Positions 25,552 to 34,009 of a stretch of DNA of 64,000 nucleotides are shown in pieces (within the stretch, counting starts at the first letter, position 1; each line of letters opens with the position of its first letter). Made by a program: the position numbers and the translations under genes. This DNA comes from Lewinellaceae bacterium (GTDB taxonomy: Bacteria > Bacteroidota > Bacteroidia > Chitinophagales > Saprospiraceae), in the NCBI GenBank assembly GCA_020636105.1, contig JACJYL010000002.1, positions 1,240,001-1,304,000 on the forward strand, read 5' to 3'. The notes beneath the pieces were generated by a model that saw only the letters and a list, made by a program, of their open reading frames with translations, was not told the origin of the DNA and searched no databases.

Positions 25552-26100
25552 ATGAAAAACGTAAAAATAAATTTGATGGCTATTGCAGCGATGATAGCCA
25601 TATTGTTTTCTTCTTGTGATAAATTGGATCTTGTTTCTAATAATCAGTTTGGAGATATATTAGGCACCTATACAGGTACAATGGTTAACGATAATGACCC
25701 GGGTACAATTTTTGATGCTACCGCTGTGGTGACAATGGGAATAGATTCGATTTTACAAATCCATTGTTTTACTGAGCACTTTGATACCACTATTATGCTT
25801 GATACCTATCACCATGGTGACAGTATTATGGTTTGTAATACCGGTCAGGATTTTTTCAATGAATATGGACACCACCAATCAGGACATTCAAATAACTGTA
25901 ATGGTATGATGGGCAATGGAATGATGGGTAACACGGATAATCCTTCATGCGAATGGGAAGAACATATGGCCAATGATCATAACCCTGGTGATAGGCATTT
26001 TGGAAGTTTTAATACACTAGACAATTCTTTTGGTTATGACTTTGGAATGCAATCCAACGGTTTGAATTATTTTAAAAAATTTAGAGGTACAAAAGAATAA
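25552..26100 (+). CDS. His/Met-rich lipoprotein
   Basis: This 182-residue protein has a lipoprotein signal (lipobox FSSC) and a mature part of about 165 residues. A beta-rich first half (FGDILGTYTGTMVNDNDPGT) precedes a His/Met/Asn-rich segment (NEYGHHQSGHSNNCNGMMGN). The short MMGNGMMGN repeat and clustered His suggest Cu or Ag binding. It closes the plus-strand cluster and is followed by a strong terminator at 26142. No named family is recognised. Confidence 0.75.
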   Translation: MKNVKINLMAIAAMIAILFSSCDKLDLVSNNQFGDILGTYTGTMVNDNDPGTIFDATAVVTMGIDSILQIHCFTEHFDTTIMLDTYHHGDSIMVCNTGQDFFNEYGHHQSGHSNNCNGMMGNGMMGNTDNPSCEWEEHMANDHNPGDRHFGSFNTLDNSFGYDFGMQSNGLNYFKKFRGTKE

Positions 26101-26141
26101 AGATTTTTTTTATTTCTAAATCTCATAAATAAACTTGATAC

Positions 26142-26182
26142 ATCCCGAATTTTACCTGACGGCAAAATTCGGGATATTTTTT
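26142..26182 (+). terminator. rho-independent terminator closing the plus-strand metal cluster
   Basis: ATCCCGAATTTT (26142-26153) and AAAATTCGGGAT (26164-26175) form a perfect 12-base stem with a 10-base loop, followed by ATTTTTT. It lies 41 bases after the lipoprotein stop. Its right arm recurs in the same orientation at 26563-26574. Confidence 0.8.
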
Positions 26183-26562
26183 CGTAACCTATTGATTGTC
26201 AATCCTCCGGGTATTTATTTTTCGGCCTTATGGATTTTTGGGTAACAATTCTTAGTGTAGATTTTGAGGGCTGGCCTCGTGAAAGCACCCATGTTTGAGC
26301 CTGCCTTCCGTCGCAGTCGCGGAGCAGGCAGGCCTGACAAAGGAAGGCGAGCCTGCCTGACGGCATAGGCAGGTTTGGGTGCGTGGCCAAAATTGAACCT
26401 GCCTGCAGCAGCAGGCTTAGATTTGTCCAAAAATACATAAAGCCTTGATTTTTTGGTACTTTTTTATCAAGAAAAAAGTACATAATTAATTGAAAATCAA
26501 TTCTTTAAAATGGATAAAATTGGTTAAACTCTAAAAACCAATACAATTAATTCTATTTACAA
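26183..26562. repeat. G+C-rich intergenic repeat, between two copies of a 12-base direct repeat
   Basis: This gap holds no gene. It contains repeated GCCTGC/GGCAGG blocks at 26300-26415 that can fold back on one another, bounded by GCACCCA near 26286 and TGGGTGC near 26380, and a hairpin GTACTTTTTT/AAAAAAGTAC at 26457-26482. Base composition is unlike the AT-rich neighbours. AAAATTCGGGAT stands on both sides (26164-26175 and 26563-26574). It looks like a dispersed intergenic repeat of the kind scattered in Bacteroidota genomes. Short open frames within it are not credible genes. Confidence 0.6.
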
Positions 26563-26605
26563 AAAATTCGGGATGATTCATGTTTTTTTCTAAGTGCCAA
26601 CCGTT

Positions 26606-26821
26606 CTATAACTCTATAAGCTCTGCATTGAATCCTGCTTTTTGGACAGTATTTTTGATTTCTCCAGCAGTTAAACCAGTGGATTGAACAGTCAATATTC
26701 TATCAATACTGGCCAAGTCGACTGCCCATGCTTCAATTTGATTCTCATTATCTAAAACAGGAGTCACTTTTGATAAACATCCTGTACAATTTATGTTCGT
26801 TTTAAATTTTAATTCATTCAT
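26606..26821 (-). CDS. copZ: heavy-metal-associated (HMA) domain protein, CopZ-like
   Basis: This 71-residue protein is a single HMA domain with the metal-binding loop NCTGC (CxxC) at residues ~11-15 and the fold order beta-alpha-beta-beta-alpha-beta (FKTNINCTGCLSKVTPVL, then DRILTVQSTGLTAGEIKNTV, then KAGFNAELIEL). It is cytosolic and would shuttle Cu(I) to the adjacent CopA. It is the last gene of the minus-strand copper cluster, 29 bases after copA. The usual Met-x-Cys start of the motif is Asn-Cys here, as in some copper chaperones of the phylum. Confidence 0.87.
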   Translation of the reverse strand: MNELKFKTNINCTGCLSKVTPVLDNENQIEAWAVDLASIDRILTVQSTGLTAGEIKNTVQKAGFNAELIEL

Positions 26822-26850
26822 AATCTTTAATTTTTTTCTTTGAAATTTAA

Positions 26851-29103
26851 TTATAATTTGCTTGCTTTTAAACGAAGGCTATTGGCTACCACCGAAACTG
26901 AACTAAATGCCATGGCTCCCCCGGCGATCATAGGATCAAGCAAAAATCCATTTATCGGATACAACAGGCCCGCTGCTATTGGAATTCCTATGAGGTTGTA
27001 AATAAAAGCCCAGAATAGATTTTGACGGATATTCAAAACGGTTCTTTTTGATAATTCCAGTGCTTTGGGTATAACACCTAAATCGGAGGTGATCAAGGTC
27101 ATTTTGGCTACATCCATTGCAATATCGGAACCATGTCCCATGGCGATACTTACATCTGCCTGGGCTAAGGCATGAGAATCGTTAATTCCATCACCGACCA
27201 TGGCAACTATTTTCCCCTTCTCCTGAAGATCCTTTATAAATTCTGCTTTGCCTGAAGGAAGTACCTCTCCTTGGTAATTTTTTAAGTTGACTTGGTCGGC
27301 TACTGCTCGGGCCGTTTCTCTATTATCTCCAGTGAGCATAAAGATTTCTATTCCCCTGTTTTGGAGTGTTTGAATGGCCTGCTTTGAAGAAGGTTTGATT
27401 TTGTCTGAAATGGCCAGGATTCCTAATGCTTTTATTTGAGTTGCAAAAAAGATTACCGTTTTTGCTTTTGATCGCCATTCTGAAGCTTTTTCCAAAAGCA
27501 AATTTGATATAGCTACTCCATGTTCACCCAGAAGCCCGGTATTACCAACCAAATAATTGGTGCCTGATTTATCTCTTGCTTCAATACCTCTTCCTGTAAT
27601 ACTATTGAAATCCATTAAGTCTGCTTGCTGCACACCCTCTCCTTTGAGCTTTTGAACCACTGCTTCGGCCAACGGATGTTCAGATTGTGATTCCATCGCC
27701 AACAAAATCGGTTTAAGTTGATCAGCCTGATTTTGATCTTCCCAAAACATATCCGTAACAGTGGGTTTTCCTTCCGTGATGGTTCCTGTTTTATCTAAAA
27801 CGATGACGTTTACTTTATGACTTAACTCCAGGCTTTCAGCATCTTTTATCAGGATGTTATTTTCGGCGCCTTTACCAACTCCGACCATTATGGCGGTAGG
27901 TGTTGCCAGACCAAGAGCACATGGGCAGGCAATAACTAAAACAGTTACGGAGGTTAAAATGGCATGGCTAAAGGCATTTTCTCCTCCAATTATCATCCAG
28001 GAAATAAAAGTAATTACAGCAATCCCCATTACAACAGGCACAAACACTCCTGCTATCTTGTCAACTAACTTTTGAACCGGAGCTTTACTTCCCTGAGCTT
28101 CCTGAACCATTTTAATAATTTGTGACAACAATGTTTCTCCCCCTACTTTTTCTGCCGTAATACGAAAACTTCCTTTTTGATTGATCGTCCCGGCAAATAC
28201 TTTCTCTCCTTCTATTTTTTTAACAGGAACAGGTTCCCCTGATATCATGCTTTCATCCACATAGGAGCGTCCTTGAATCACTTCACCATCCACAGGAACT
28301 TTTTCTCCCGGTCGGACAATGATTTCGTATCCTTTTTGCACCGAAGCAATAGGCATGTCTACTTCCTTACCATCTATGATGGCTTTTAAGGATTTGGGCT
28401 GAAGCCCCATCAAATTTTTAATGGCGGAAGAAGTGTTGGATTTAGCTTTCTCTTCCAGTAATTTTCCTAAAGAAATAAAAGTGATGATCACCGTAGCTGC
28501 TTCATAATACACATGGGGTTGTATTCCACGGCTTAACCAAAATTCAGGAAAAACAGTATTGAAAAAACTAAATAAAAACGCAATCCCGGTACTTAAAGCT
28601 ACAAGGGTATCCATATTAGCTTTACCGTGCCTGGCTTGTTTATAAGCATTGATAAAGAAGTAACGTCCAAACCAGAATAAAACGGGAATGGTCAACGCCA
28701 ATGAGATCCACCTTCCTGCCTCCCACTCCATAAAGAACATACCGATTATAAAAACCGGCAATGTTAAAATGGCGGAGGATTTAGTCCGCTGCTTTATCTC
28801 ATTATAATGTTTTAATTGTAACAATTGCTGCACTTCAGCCGGATCATCTTCATCGATGATCAGATCATACCCCACAGACCTAAGTGCATTTTGCAGATCA
28901 TTGGTTGTAATAGTAGGTTCATATTCTACAAGTACTGAACTGCTGGCAAAATTTACACTTGCATTGGCAACACCTTCTGTTTGGTTAAGAATGGATTCCA
29001 CACTGGAAGCACAAACGGCACAAGTCATACCTGTTACAGGAAAAGTATTTTTTACGGATTTGTCAGCCTTTTTTTTATTTGTCAGTACATCTGTAGAAAT
29101 CAT
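26851..29103 (-). CDS. copA: Cu(I)-exporting P-type ATPase CopA
   Basis: This 750-residue ATPase has one N-terminal HMA domain (GMTCAVC at 25-31), metal gate CPC at 393-395, TGE actuator motif (SGEPV near 288-292), phosphorylation motif DKTGT at 437-441, HP motif SEHPLAEA, and hinge GDGINDSHALA (Ser in the usual Ala-Pro place). Helix signatures FIYNLIGIP (YN) and MAFSSVSVVANSLRL (MxxSS) define the Cu(I) subgroup. It pumps Cu(I) from the cytosol to the periplasm. A palindrome lies upstream at 29140-29160, and an HMA-AraC gene precedes it, so it may have its own promoter. Confidence 0.95.
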   Translation of the reverse strand: MISTDVLTNKKKADKSVKNTFPVTGMTCAVCASSVESILNQTEGVANASVNFASSSVLVEYEPTITTNDLQNALRSVGYDLIIDEDDPAEVQQLLQLKHYNEIKQRTKSSAILTLPVFIIGMFFMEWEAGRWISLALTIPVLFWFGRYFFINAYKQARHGKANMDTLVALSTGIAFLFSFFNTVFPEFWLSRGIQPHVYYEAATVIITFISLGKLLEEKAKSNTSSAIKNLMGLQPKSLKAIIDGKEVDMPIASVQKGYEIIVRPGEKVPVDGEVIQGRSYVDESMISGEPVPVKKIEGEKVFAGTINQKGSFRITAEKVGGETLLSQIIKMVQEAQGSKAPVQKLVDKIAGVFVPVVMGIAVITFISWMIIGGENAFSHAILTSVTVLVIACPCALGLATPTAIMVGVGKGAENNILIKDAESLELSHKVNVIVLDKTGTITEGKPTVTDMFWEDQNQADQLKPILLAMESQSEHPLAEAVVQKLKGEGVQQADLMDFNSITGRGIEARDKSGTNYLVGNTGLLGEHGVAISNLLLEKASEWRSKAKTVIFFATQIKALGILAISDKIKPSSKQAIQTLQNRGIEIFMLTGDNRETARAVADQVNLKNYQGEVLPSGKAEFIKDLQEKGKIVAMVGDGINDSHALAQADVSIAMGHGSDIAMDVAKMTLITSDLGVIPKALELSKRTVLNIRQNLFWAFIYNLIGIPIAAGLLYPINGFLLDPMIAGGAMAFSSVSVVANSLRLKASKL

Positions 29104-29139
29104 TGTGGATATTATTTTTTTAATCCTACAAAATTGGGC

Positions 29140-29160
29140 AATACTTCACTAATAAGTATT
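29140..29160. promoter_or_regulatory. palindrome upstream of copA, candidate operator
   Basis: AATACTT at 29140-29146 and AAGTATT at 29154-29160 are perfect 7-base inverted arms around a seven-base spacer, 37 bases before the copA start and within the 90-base gap behind the HMA-AraC gene. It could be an operator for a metal regulator or a small hairpin. Confidence 0.4.
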
Positions 29161-29193
29161 ACAGTATTTTGACAAAGGGTTTCAAAGTTTTGT

Positions 29194-29763
29194 TCAGATC
29201 TTATCTAAAGATTTGTGTTGGGGATCCCTGTTTTTTTTGAAAGCGGTAGGTGTCATGCCTGTTTCTTTTTTGAACTGTGAGGATAGATAGGCCACACTAC
29301 TATAATTCATTAGAAAGGAAATTTCAGATAAAGTCAGTTCATCATAAAACAAAAATCCCTTAACCCTTTCAATCTTTTGAAGGGTAATAAACCGTTCAAT
29401 AGTGATGCCTTCCACAGAGGAGAACAATCGACTTAAGTGGCTATAATTATAGTGCAACCGTTCCGAAAGAAAAACAGAAAAATTAACAGCTAAAGGTTCT
29501 TTGCTATAATGTATCTGATCAATAATCAGTGTTTTAATTGTTGAAATAAGGATATCGGTAGCAGGCCCTAATAGCTCAAATCCTAAAGGTTCTATTTTTT
29601 CACTCAATGCCGTTCGTTGTTGGCTGTCAAGTGCCTGAGGTAAATATACTTTTCCTAGCTCCACTTTAATGAAAGGAATATCCAATCTGTTAAATACCTC
29701 TTTTATCGCCATGATACACCGGGGGCAGACCATATTTTTTATATGTACTTTGAATTGCTGCAT
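29194..29763 (-). CDS. HMA-AraC fusion regulator, copy 1
   Basis: This 189-residue protein has an N-terminal HMA-like half (residues ~1-65, metal loop MVCPRC at ~12-17) and a C-terminal AraC-type DNA-binding domain with two helix-turn-helix units (ERFITLQKIERVKGFLFYDE, then SEISFLMNYSSVAYLSSQFK and TGMTPTAFKK). Metal binding at the Cys pair probably changes DNA binding, making it a metal-sensing transcription factor. The family is widespread in Bacteroidota copper loci. It stands upstream of copA with a 90-base gap that contains a palindrome, and three bases after the NDH-2-like gene. It is a likely regulator of copA (inference). Confidence 0.88.
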   Translation of the reverse strand: MQQFKVHIKNMVCPRCIMAIKEVFNRLDIPFIKVELGKVYLPQALDSQQRTALSEKIEPLGFELLGPATDILISTIKTLIIDQIHYSKEPLAVNFSVFLSERLHYNYSHLSRLFSSVEGITIERFITLQKIERVKGFLFYDELTLSEISFLMNYSSVAYLSSQFKKETGMTPTAFKKNRDPQHKSLDKI

Positions 29764-29765
29764 GA

Positions 29766-31103
29766 TTAATTTTTTTGATGGGTATTGTTGGTTTTAAAGG
29801 GTCTCATTATAATTCGGTTTCCTTTTTCAAAACTAAAATAACTTATAGCCCAGTTAATGCTCACCAATAATTTATTTCTGAAACCACTTATCGACATCAG
29901 ATGTACAATGGACCATATCAGCCAGGCAAAATATCCTGCGAATTTGAATTTACCCAAATCCGCGACAGCCCTTCTTTTTCCAATGGTAGCAAGTGAGCCT
30001 TTATCTTTGTATTTAAACGGTTTCAATGCTTTTCCATGGATTAGGTTTATTAATGTTTCAGCAAGATGTGTGCCCTGCTGAATGGCTACTTGAGCAACTT
30101 GAGGATGCCCGTTAGCATTCCCTTGTGTAGCTACTGTTGAAACATCACCAATAACAAATACGTTTTCGTATCCTTCAATTTTGAGAAATTCATTTGTTTT
30201 TATTCGGTTTCCTTTCTCCACAAACATGTTATCTATCCCGGCTGGAAATTGCCCTTTTACTCCGGCGGTCCATATAAGGTTTTTTGCAATGATTTTTTTC
30301 TCATTTTTAGTTGTAACGGTCGTGCCGTCATAGTCAACTACTGTTTCGTTGAGTAATACTTCTACATTAAGATCCTTTAAATACTTCAGGGTCTTTGTCG
30401 AAGCATTTTCAGACATAGAAGACAATAATTTATCCGATGCTTCAATCAAATAAATATTCATAATAAAAGCAGGATATTCCGGATAATCCTTGGGTAAAAT
30501 GTAGTGACAAAATTCAGCCAGGGCGCCTGCTGTTTCAATACCTGCAGGCCCCCCTCCCACTACGACAAAATTAGTCAGTGCATCTCTTTCTTCTTCATTA
30601 CAAGTGATGGCAGCTTGTTCCAGGTTTTGCAACATTTTATGGCGAATGTTTAAGGAGTCCCGAATATCTTTGAGTCCTAAACTGTGATCTTCAACTTTTT
30701 TCATGCCGAAAAAGTTGGTTTCTGTCCCTGTTGCAATCACCAGGAAGTCATATGTCAAAAGCCCTTTATCAGTCAAAACAGAAGTGGTCGACGTTTGAAT
30801 CTCAAGTACTTCTGCCAATCGAAAAATTACGTTTTTGTATCCTCTCAATTGTTTTCTAAAAGGAAAAACGATACTATCCGGTTCCAATGCACTGGTGGCT
30901 ACCTGGTAAAAAAGAGGTTGAAATTGATGAAAATTGTTTCGATCTATTAATACAATTTGTAAATCCTGATTTTTTAGCTTTTCCACTAGAGCCAACCCAG
31001 CAAAACCTCCGCCAATAACCACTACCCTTGGAAATTCAGATTCTGGTAAACATATGGTTTCTTTCACCATACAAGAGGTCTCAATTTTTGATTTATTATA
31101 CAC
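29766..31103 (-). CDS. NDH-2-like NAD(P)H/FAD oxidoreductase
   Basis: This 445-residue flavoprotein has two Rossmann motifs: the FAD site RVVVIGGGFAGLALVEKL near residues 26-43 and the NAD site VVVGGGPAGIETAGALAE near 180-197. The C-terminal segment NVFVIGDVSTVA and a hydrophobic end suit a type II NADH dehydrogenase, which passes electrons from NADH to quinone at the inner membrane without pumping protons. Copper links of NDH-2-type enzymes (Cu(II) reduction) are reported, so its placement between two HMA-AraC genes may be meaningful (inference). The start lies directly at the end of the second HMA-AraC gene. Confidence 0.88.
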   Translation of the reverse strand: MYNKSKIETSCMVKETICLPESEFPRVVVIGGGFAGLALVEKLKNQDLQIVLIDRNNFHQFQPLFYQVATSALEPDSIVFPFRKQLRGYKNVIFRLAEVLEIQTSTTSVLTDKGLLTYDFLVIATGTETNFFGMKKVEDHSLGLKDIRDSLNIRHKMLQNLEQAAITCNEEERDALTNFVVVGGGPAGIETAGALAEFCHYILPKDYPEYPAFIMNIYLIEASDKLLSSMSENASTKTLKYLKDLNVEVLLNETVVDYDGTTVTTKNEKKIIAKNLIWTAGVKGQFPAGIDNMFVEKGNRIKTNEFLKIEGYENVFVIGDVSTVATQGNANGHPQVAQVAIQQGTHLAETLINLIHGKALKPFKYKDKGSLATIGKRRAVADLGKFKFAGYFAWLIWSIVHLMSISGFRNKLLVSINWAISYFSFEKGNRIIMRPFKTNNTHQKN

Positions 31104-31703
31104 TTATCGGTTATTTATAATGATTTTATTTTGTGGCAACCTATTCCTCAATTTGTGGACTTTATAAAAGCTCATGGTCGTACCTGTATAATTTTTAAAT
31201 TGTTTACACAGATGTTGAACACTTCTATACCCCAGATGGTAGGCTATTTCTGAAAAATTCATTTCATCATATTCCACTAATTCTTTTACTTTTTCCATTC
31301 TTACTAATGCAAAGTATCGTTCAATTGTAACGGATTCCCGATGCGAAAATGTTTTGCTCAAATAGAAATAGCTTTTGTGGAATTTTCTACTCAAGAAATC
31401 AGATAGGTTACAGTCCATAATTAAAGGTAAATCATTAACCAACCCACGAATGGTTAATTTGATTTGGTCAACTAAAAAAACCTCTTTGTCTTTGATCAAA
31501 TCAAAACCATCTTCCCTTAGCGCTTTTCTAAGGCTATCAAATTCAAATTGGTTTTGGTTTTGATAACATGAAATAACAGCTTTCCCAAGCGTAAGCTCAA
31601 GCACCAGATAACCAGAATCTTCCAAGGTTTGTCTGACAACCTTGATACATCTGGTACAGATCATATCTTTGATAAATAAAACCTTTTCTTGTTGTATACT
31701 CAT
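31104..31703 (-). CDS. HMA-AraC fusion regulator, copy 2
   Basis: This 199-residue protein has the same layout as 29194-29763: an HMA-like half with metal loop MICTRC at ~14-19 and an AraC-type DNA-binding half (MEKVKELVEYDEMNFSEIAY, then HLGYRSVQHLCKQFKNYTGT). The two proteins differ widely in sequence, so they are old paralogues that may sense different metals or promoters. Its start overlaps the stop of the 66-residue gene upstream (31700-31703), and its stop is adjacent to the NDH-2-like start, so all three appear co-translated. Confidence 0.88.
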   Translation of the reverse strand: MSIQQEKVLFIKDMICTRCIKVVRQTLEDSGYLVLELTLGKAVISCYQNQNQFEFDSLRKALREDGFDLIKDKEVFLVDQIKLTIRGLVNDLPLIMDCNLSDFLSRKFHKSYFYLSKTFSHRESVTIERYFALVRMEKVKELVEYDEMNFSEIAYHLGYRSVQHLCKQFKNYTGTTMSFYKVHKLRNRLPQNKIIINNR

Positions 31704-31900
31704 AATGTTAAATTTGATATTAACTTTTGCTGATACTCTGAGATTAATTCTTTTTTAACACGAAATACATACTTTAAGGCATTGCCTTTGCGATAAATCA
31801 CTTGTCCTTTTACAAATTGCTCCATATTGGGAAATTCCACTCTCTTTTTATGTTTTCTTCTCTTGGCAGCCTTGTAAGTATTTTCTTCCATATAACTCAT
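31700..31900 (-). CDS. small basic protein of unknown function
   Basis: This 66-residue, lysine/arginine-rich protein (KRRKHKKRVEFPNMEQFVKG, then GNALKYVFRVKKELISEYQQ) has no signal peptide or membrane segment. A second possible Met lies three codons downstream of the first. Its stop overlaps the HMA-AraC copy 2 start by four bases, which suggests coupling. It could be a real small protein or the decayed end of a larger gene. No family is recognised. Confidence 0.5.
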   Translation of the reverse strand: MSYMEENTYKAAKRRKHKKRVEFPNMEQFVKGQVIYRKGNALKYVFRVKKELISEYQQKLISNLTL

Positions 31901-31937
31901 GTAATAGCTTTTGAGTAGTCCAAATTAAAAGGCAGTT

Positions 31938-33980
31938 TTAATGTCTGATCACAACCTTTTTTGTTTTGAAGTGCTTTCCAATATTCAATGACAAATAATA
32001 TAATCCCTCTGGCAGCCCCTCTGCAGGTATTGTAATTAGGTGGTGCCCTGAATCATACTTTTGGGGGTTAATAACATTGACCTCTTTTCCAAGCGCATTG
32101 AACAGGGTTCCAAAAATCATTAGAGGCTCCTCAATATTAAACTCCAGGTTTAATCGGCCAGAAACAGGATTAGGGTAGGTTTTATAATTTAAGTGCTCAG
32201 GAAAGTTATCTTCGATTGCCACAGGTGTATCTCCATTACCAATATAAAGATCATCGATATAAAGTTTATTCCCCCCATCTGTCACATTCACAATTTTGAC
32301 TTCAACATAGGTTTCGGTTTTAAAATTGTTTAGAATGATGAATGCATCTTTCCATTGGGTAGAATCAGGAATAAAGGGAGTGGTTTGTGTCGGACCAGTA
32401 ACCAAACCACTGCCTGATCTGTAAAAAACCTGGGAATAAGTATTCCCACAGTTCGAAGAAAGTAAAACAATTAATTCATCTGAATAACTTGGGTCAGACC
32501 TTGCGTATGCCCATTTAAAAGACATGAAAAGCAGGTTTCCTGTGTTTGAAGAAAAGTCTAATTTTGGCAACACCATTTCATCAACGGTTCCATAATTTGT
32601 ATTTTCTAAATTATTGATACTCATTGAATAATTACTCGAAGTAAAAGCCAAAGAATCCAATTGCCAGGTAATTTCTCCATCAGGGTTATTTATGGAAATG
32701 CCGGCAGGAGGATAAAGACCGCTATCAAAATTTTCACTAAAAGGCAAATCAGCCCCCACTCCAGGAGCATTTACACTAATATAATTTTCCTTAATAAGGG
32801 TATCCGAAGTGTTGGCATTTGAAACAATAAGCATCACATCATAATTACCAATAGATTCGTAATTAACGACAGGGTTTTGTTCATTGGAAAAACCGGGGTT
32901 TCCGCCAGGGAATTCCCATTGCCAATTGGTCACATCATTTAATGAAATATCAGAAAATCTTACACTATTACCGATGCAAATATCTTTGGTAAGAGTTGCA
33001 AAGTCCGCTAGAACCGGGCATATAGCGGGTGAGATATAAATTGAATCATAACCTGTGTTAATTAGATTTTCATCGGTCCAAATTTCAGTTCGAATAGCAT
33101 TTAAGGAGCTTTGCATTCTCATTTTTTGACCACTCGTAAACATGTTTTTACAACTCCCGGGTGTATAATCCATGTAATTTTCTTTCTGGTCATTTAAATC
33201 AGGGAGATCGTTGTCACAAGTATTTAGCGTAATGCAAGAGTAATTGGGTTCAAAGGTTGGAGGCGTATCACAAACATAATCACCATCAGTACATACATCC
33301 TGACCACATGAATTATTGAAGGTATGGTAAACACCAAGCCAATGACCTACTTCATGGGTAAGTGTCCTACCTGGAAAACCGTTTGCTGATCCTGTATTGC
33401 CAAAATAATTATGCTGCACAACAACGCCATCTTCATCTGGTGGCCCACCCGGAAAAGAAGCATAACCGGCTACGTTTCCATTTATACTTTTTACAATATA
33501 AACATTCAGATACCTCGTGTTATCCCAAAAACTCAGCTCCTTTAATAATGGGCGCTGATAGCTTTGGTGATTGGTTAATGAAGAATTAACCCTTACAATG
33601 CCGTTTGTACATTTTCCTTCCGGGTTTAAATTGGCCAGGAAAAACCGCACATTGGTATCCACTCCTTCTCCATCTCCATTGGTGCCTGCCATTTTGCCAA
33701 AGTCTTCGTTTAGAATTTGAATCTGGCTTTGAATTTGTAATTCTGAAATATTTTCGTTTCCACCATTATGAATGACGTGAACAACAACAGGGATGATTTT
33801 TATTGAATCTGTATTACGCTCGCCGGATTCAATTTGATTAATACCGTTTTGAATTTTATGTTTAATCTCTTCCAGGTTGTTCTGGTTAAAATATTGATCA
33901 AAGTAACAGGGTCTAATTTCCTGAGCAACCCCAAATTTTGCAGTCAAAAAAAGCAAAAGCAGCAATATTGTTTTTTTCAT
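31938..33980 (-). CDS. secreted M43-type metalloprotease with PKD and T9SS sorting domain
   Basis: This 680-residue protein has a signal peptide (to ~VAQ, 20) and a pappalysin/M43 catalytic domain with zinc motif HEVGHWLGVYH at 209-219 and a Met-turn-like YMDYTP. A PKD-like domain follows (~335-405, WQWEFPGGNPGFSNEQNPVV). A jelly-roll-like region comes next (~420-575). The C-terminal type IX secretion sorting domain (YPNPVSGRLNLEF to KKVVIRH) directs it through the outer membrane. All catalytic residues are present. It is the one secreted enzyme inside the copper cluster and may be an unrelated passenger. Confidence 0.9.
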   Translation of the reverse strand: MKKTILLLLLFLTAKFGVAQEIRPCYFDQYFNQNNLEEIKHKIQNGINQIESGERNTDSIKIIPVVVHVIHNGGNENISELQIQSQIQILNEDFGKMAGTNGDGEGVDTNVRFFLANLNPEGKCTNGIVRVNSSLTNHQSYQRPLLKELSFWDNTRYLNVYIVKSINGNVAGYASFPGGPPDEDGVVVQHNYFGNTGSANGFPGRTLTHEVGHWLGVYHTFNNSCGQDVCTDGDYVCDTPPTFEPNYSCITLNTCDNDLPDLNDQKENYMDYTPGSCKNMFTSGQKMRMQSSLNAIRTEIWTDENLINTGYDSIYISPAICPVLADFATLTKDICIGNSVRFSDISLNDVTNWQWEFPGGNPGFSNEQNPVVNYESIGNYDVMLIVSNANTSDTLIKENYISVNAPGVGADLPFSENFDSGLYPPAGISINNPDGEITWQLDSLAFTSSNYSMSINNLENTNYGTVDEMVLPKLDFSSNTGNLLFMSFKWAYARSDPSYSDELIVLLSSNCGNTYSQVFYRSGSGLVTGPTQTTPFIPDSTQWKDAFIILNNFKTETYVEVKIVNVTDGGNKLYIDDLYIGNGDTPVAIEDNFPEHLNYKTYPNPVSGRLNLEFNIEEPLMIFGTLFNALGKEVNVINPQKYDSGHHLITIPAEGLPEGLYYLSLNIGKHFKTKKVVIRH

Positions 33981-34009
33981 AATTCCGATTTGATTAAAGT
34001 TGCCTGGTT

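Noticed and set aside
26199..26483. Frames of about 70-95 residues inside the G+C-rich block
   Set aside because: They follow the repeat's composition, have no start context and no domain, and overlap hairpins.
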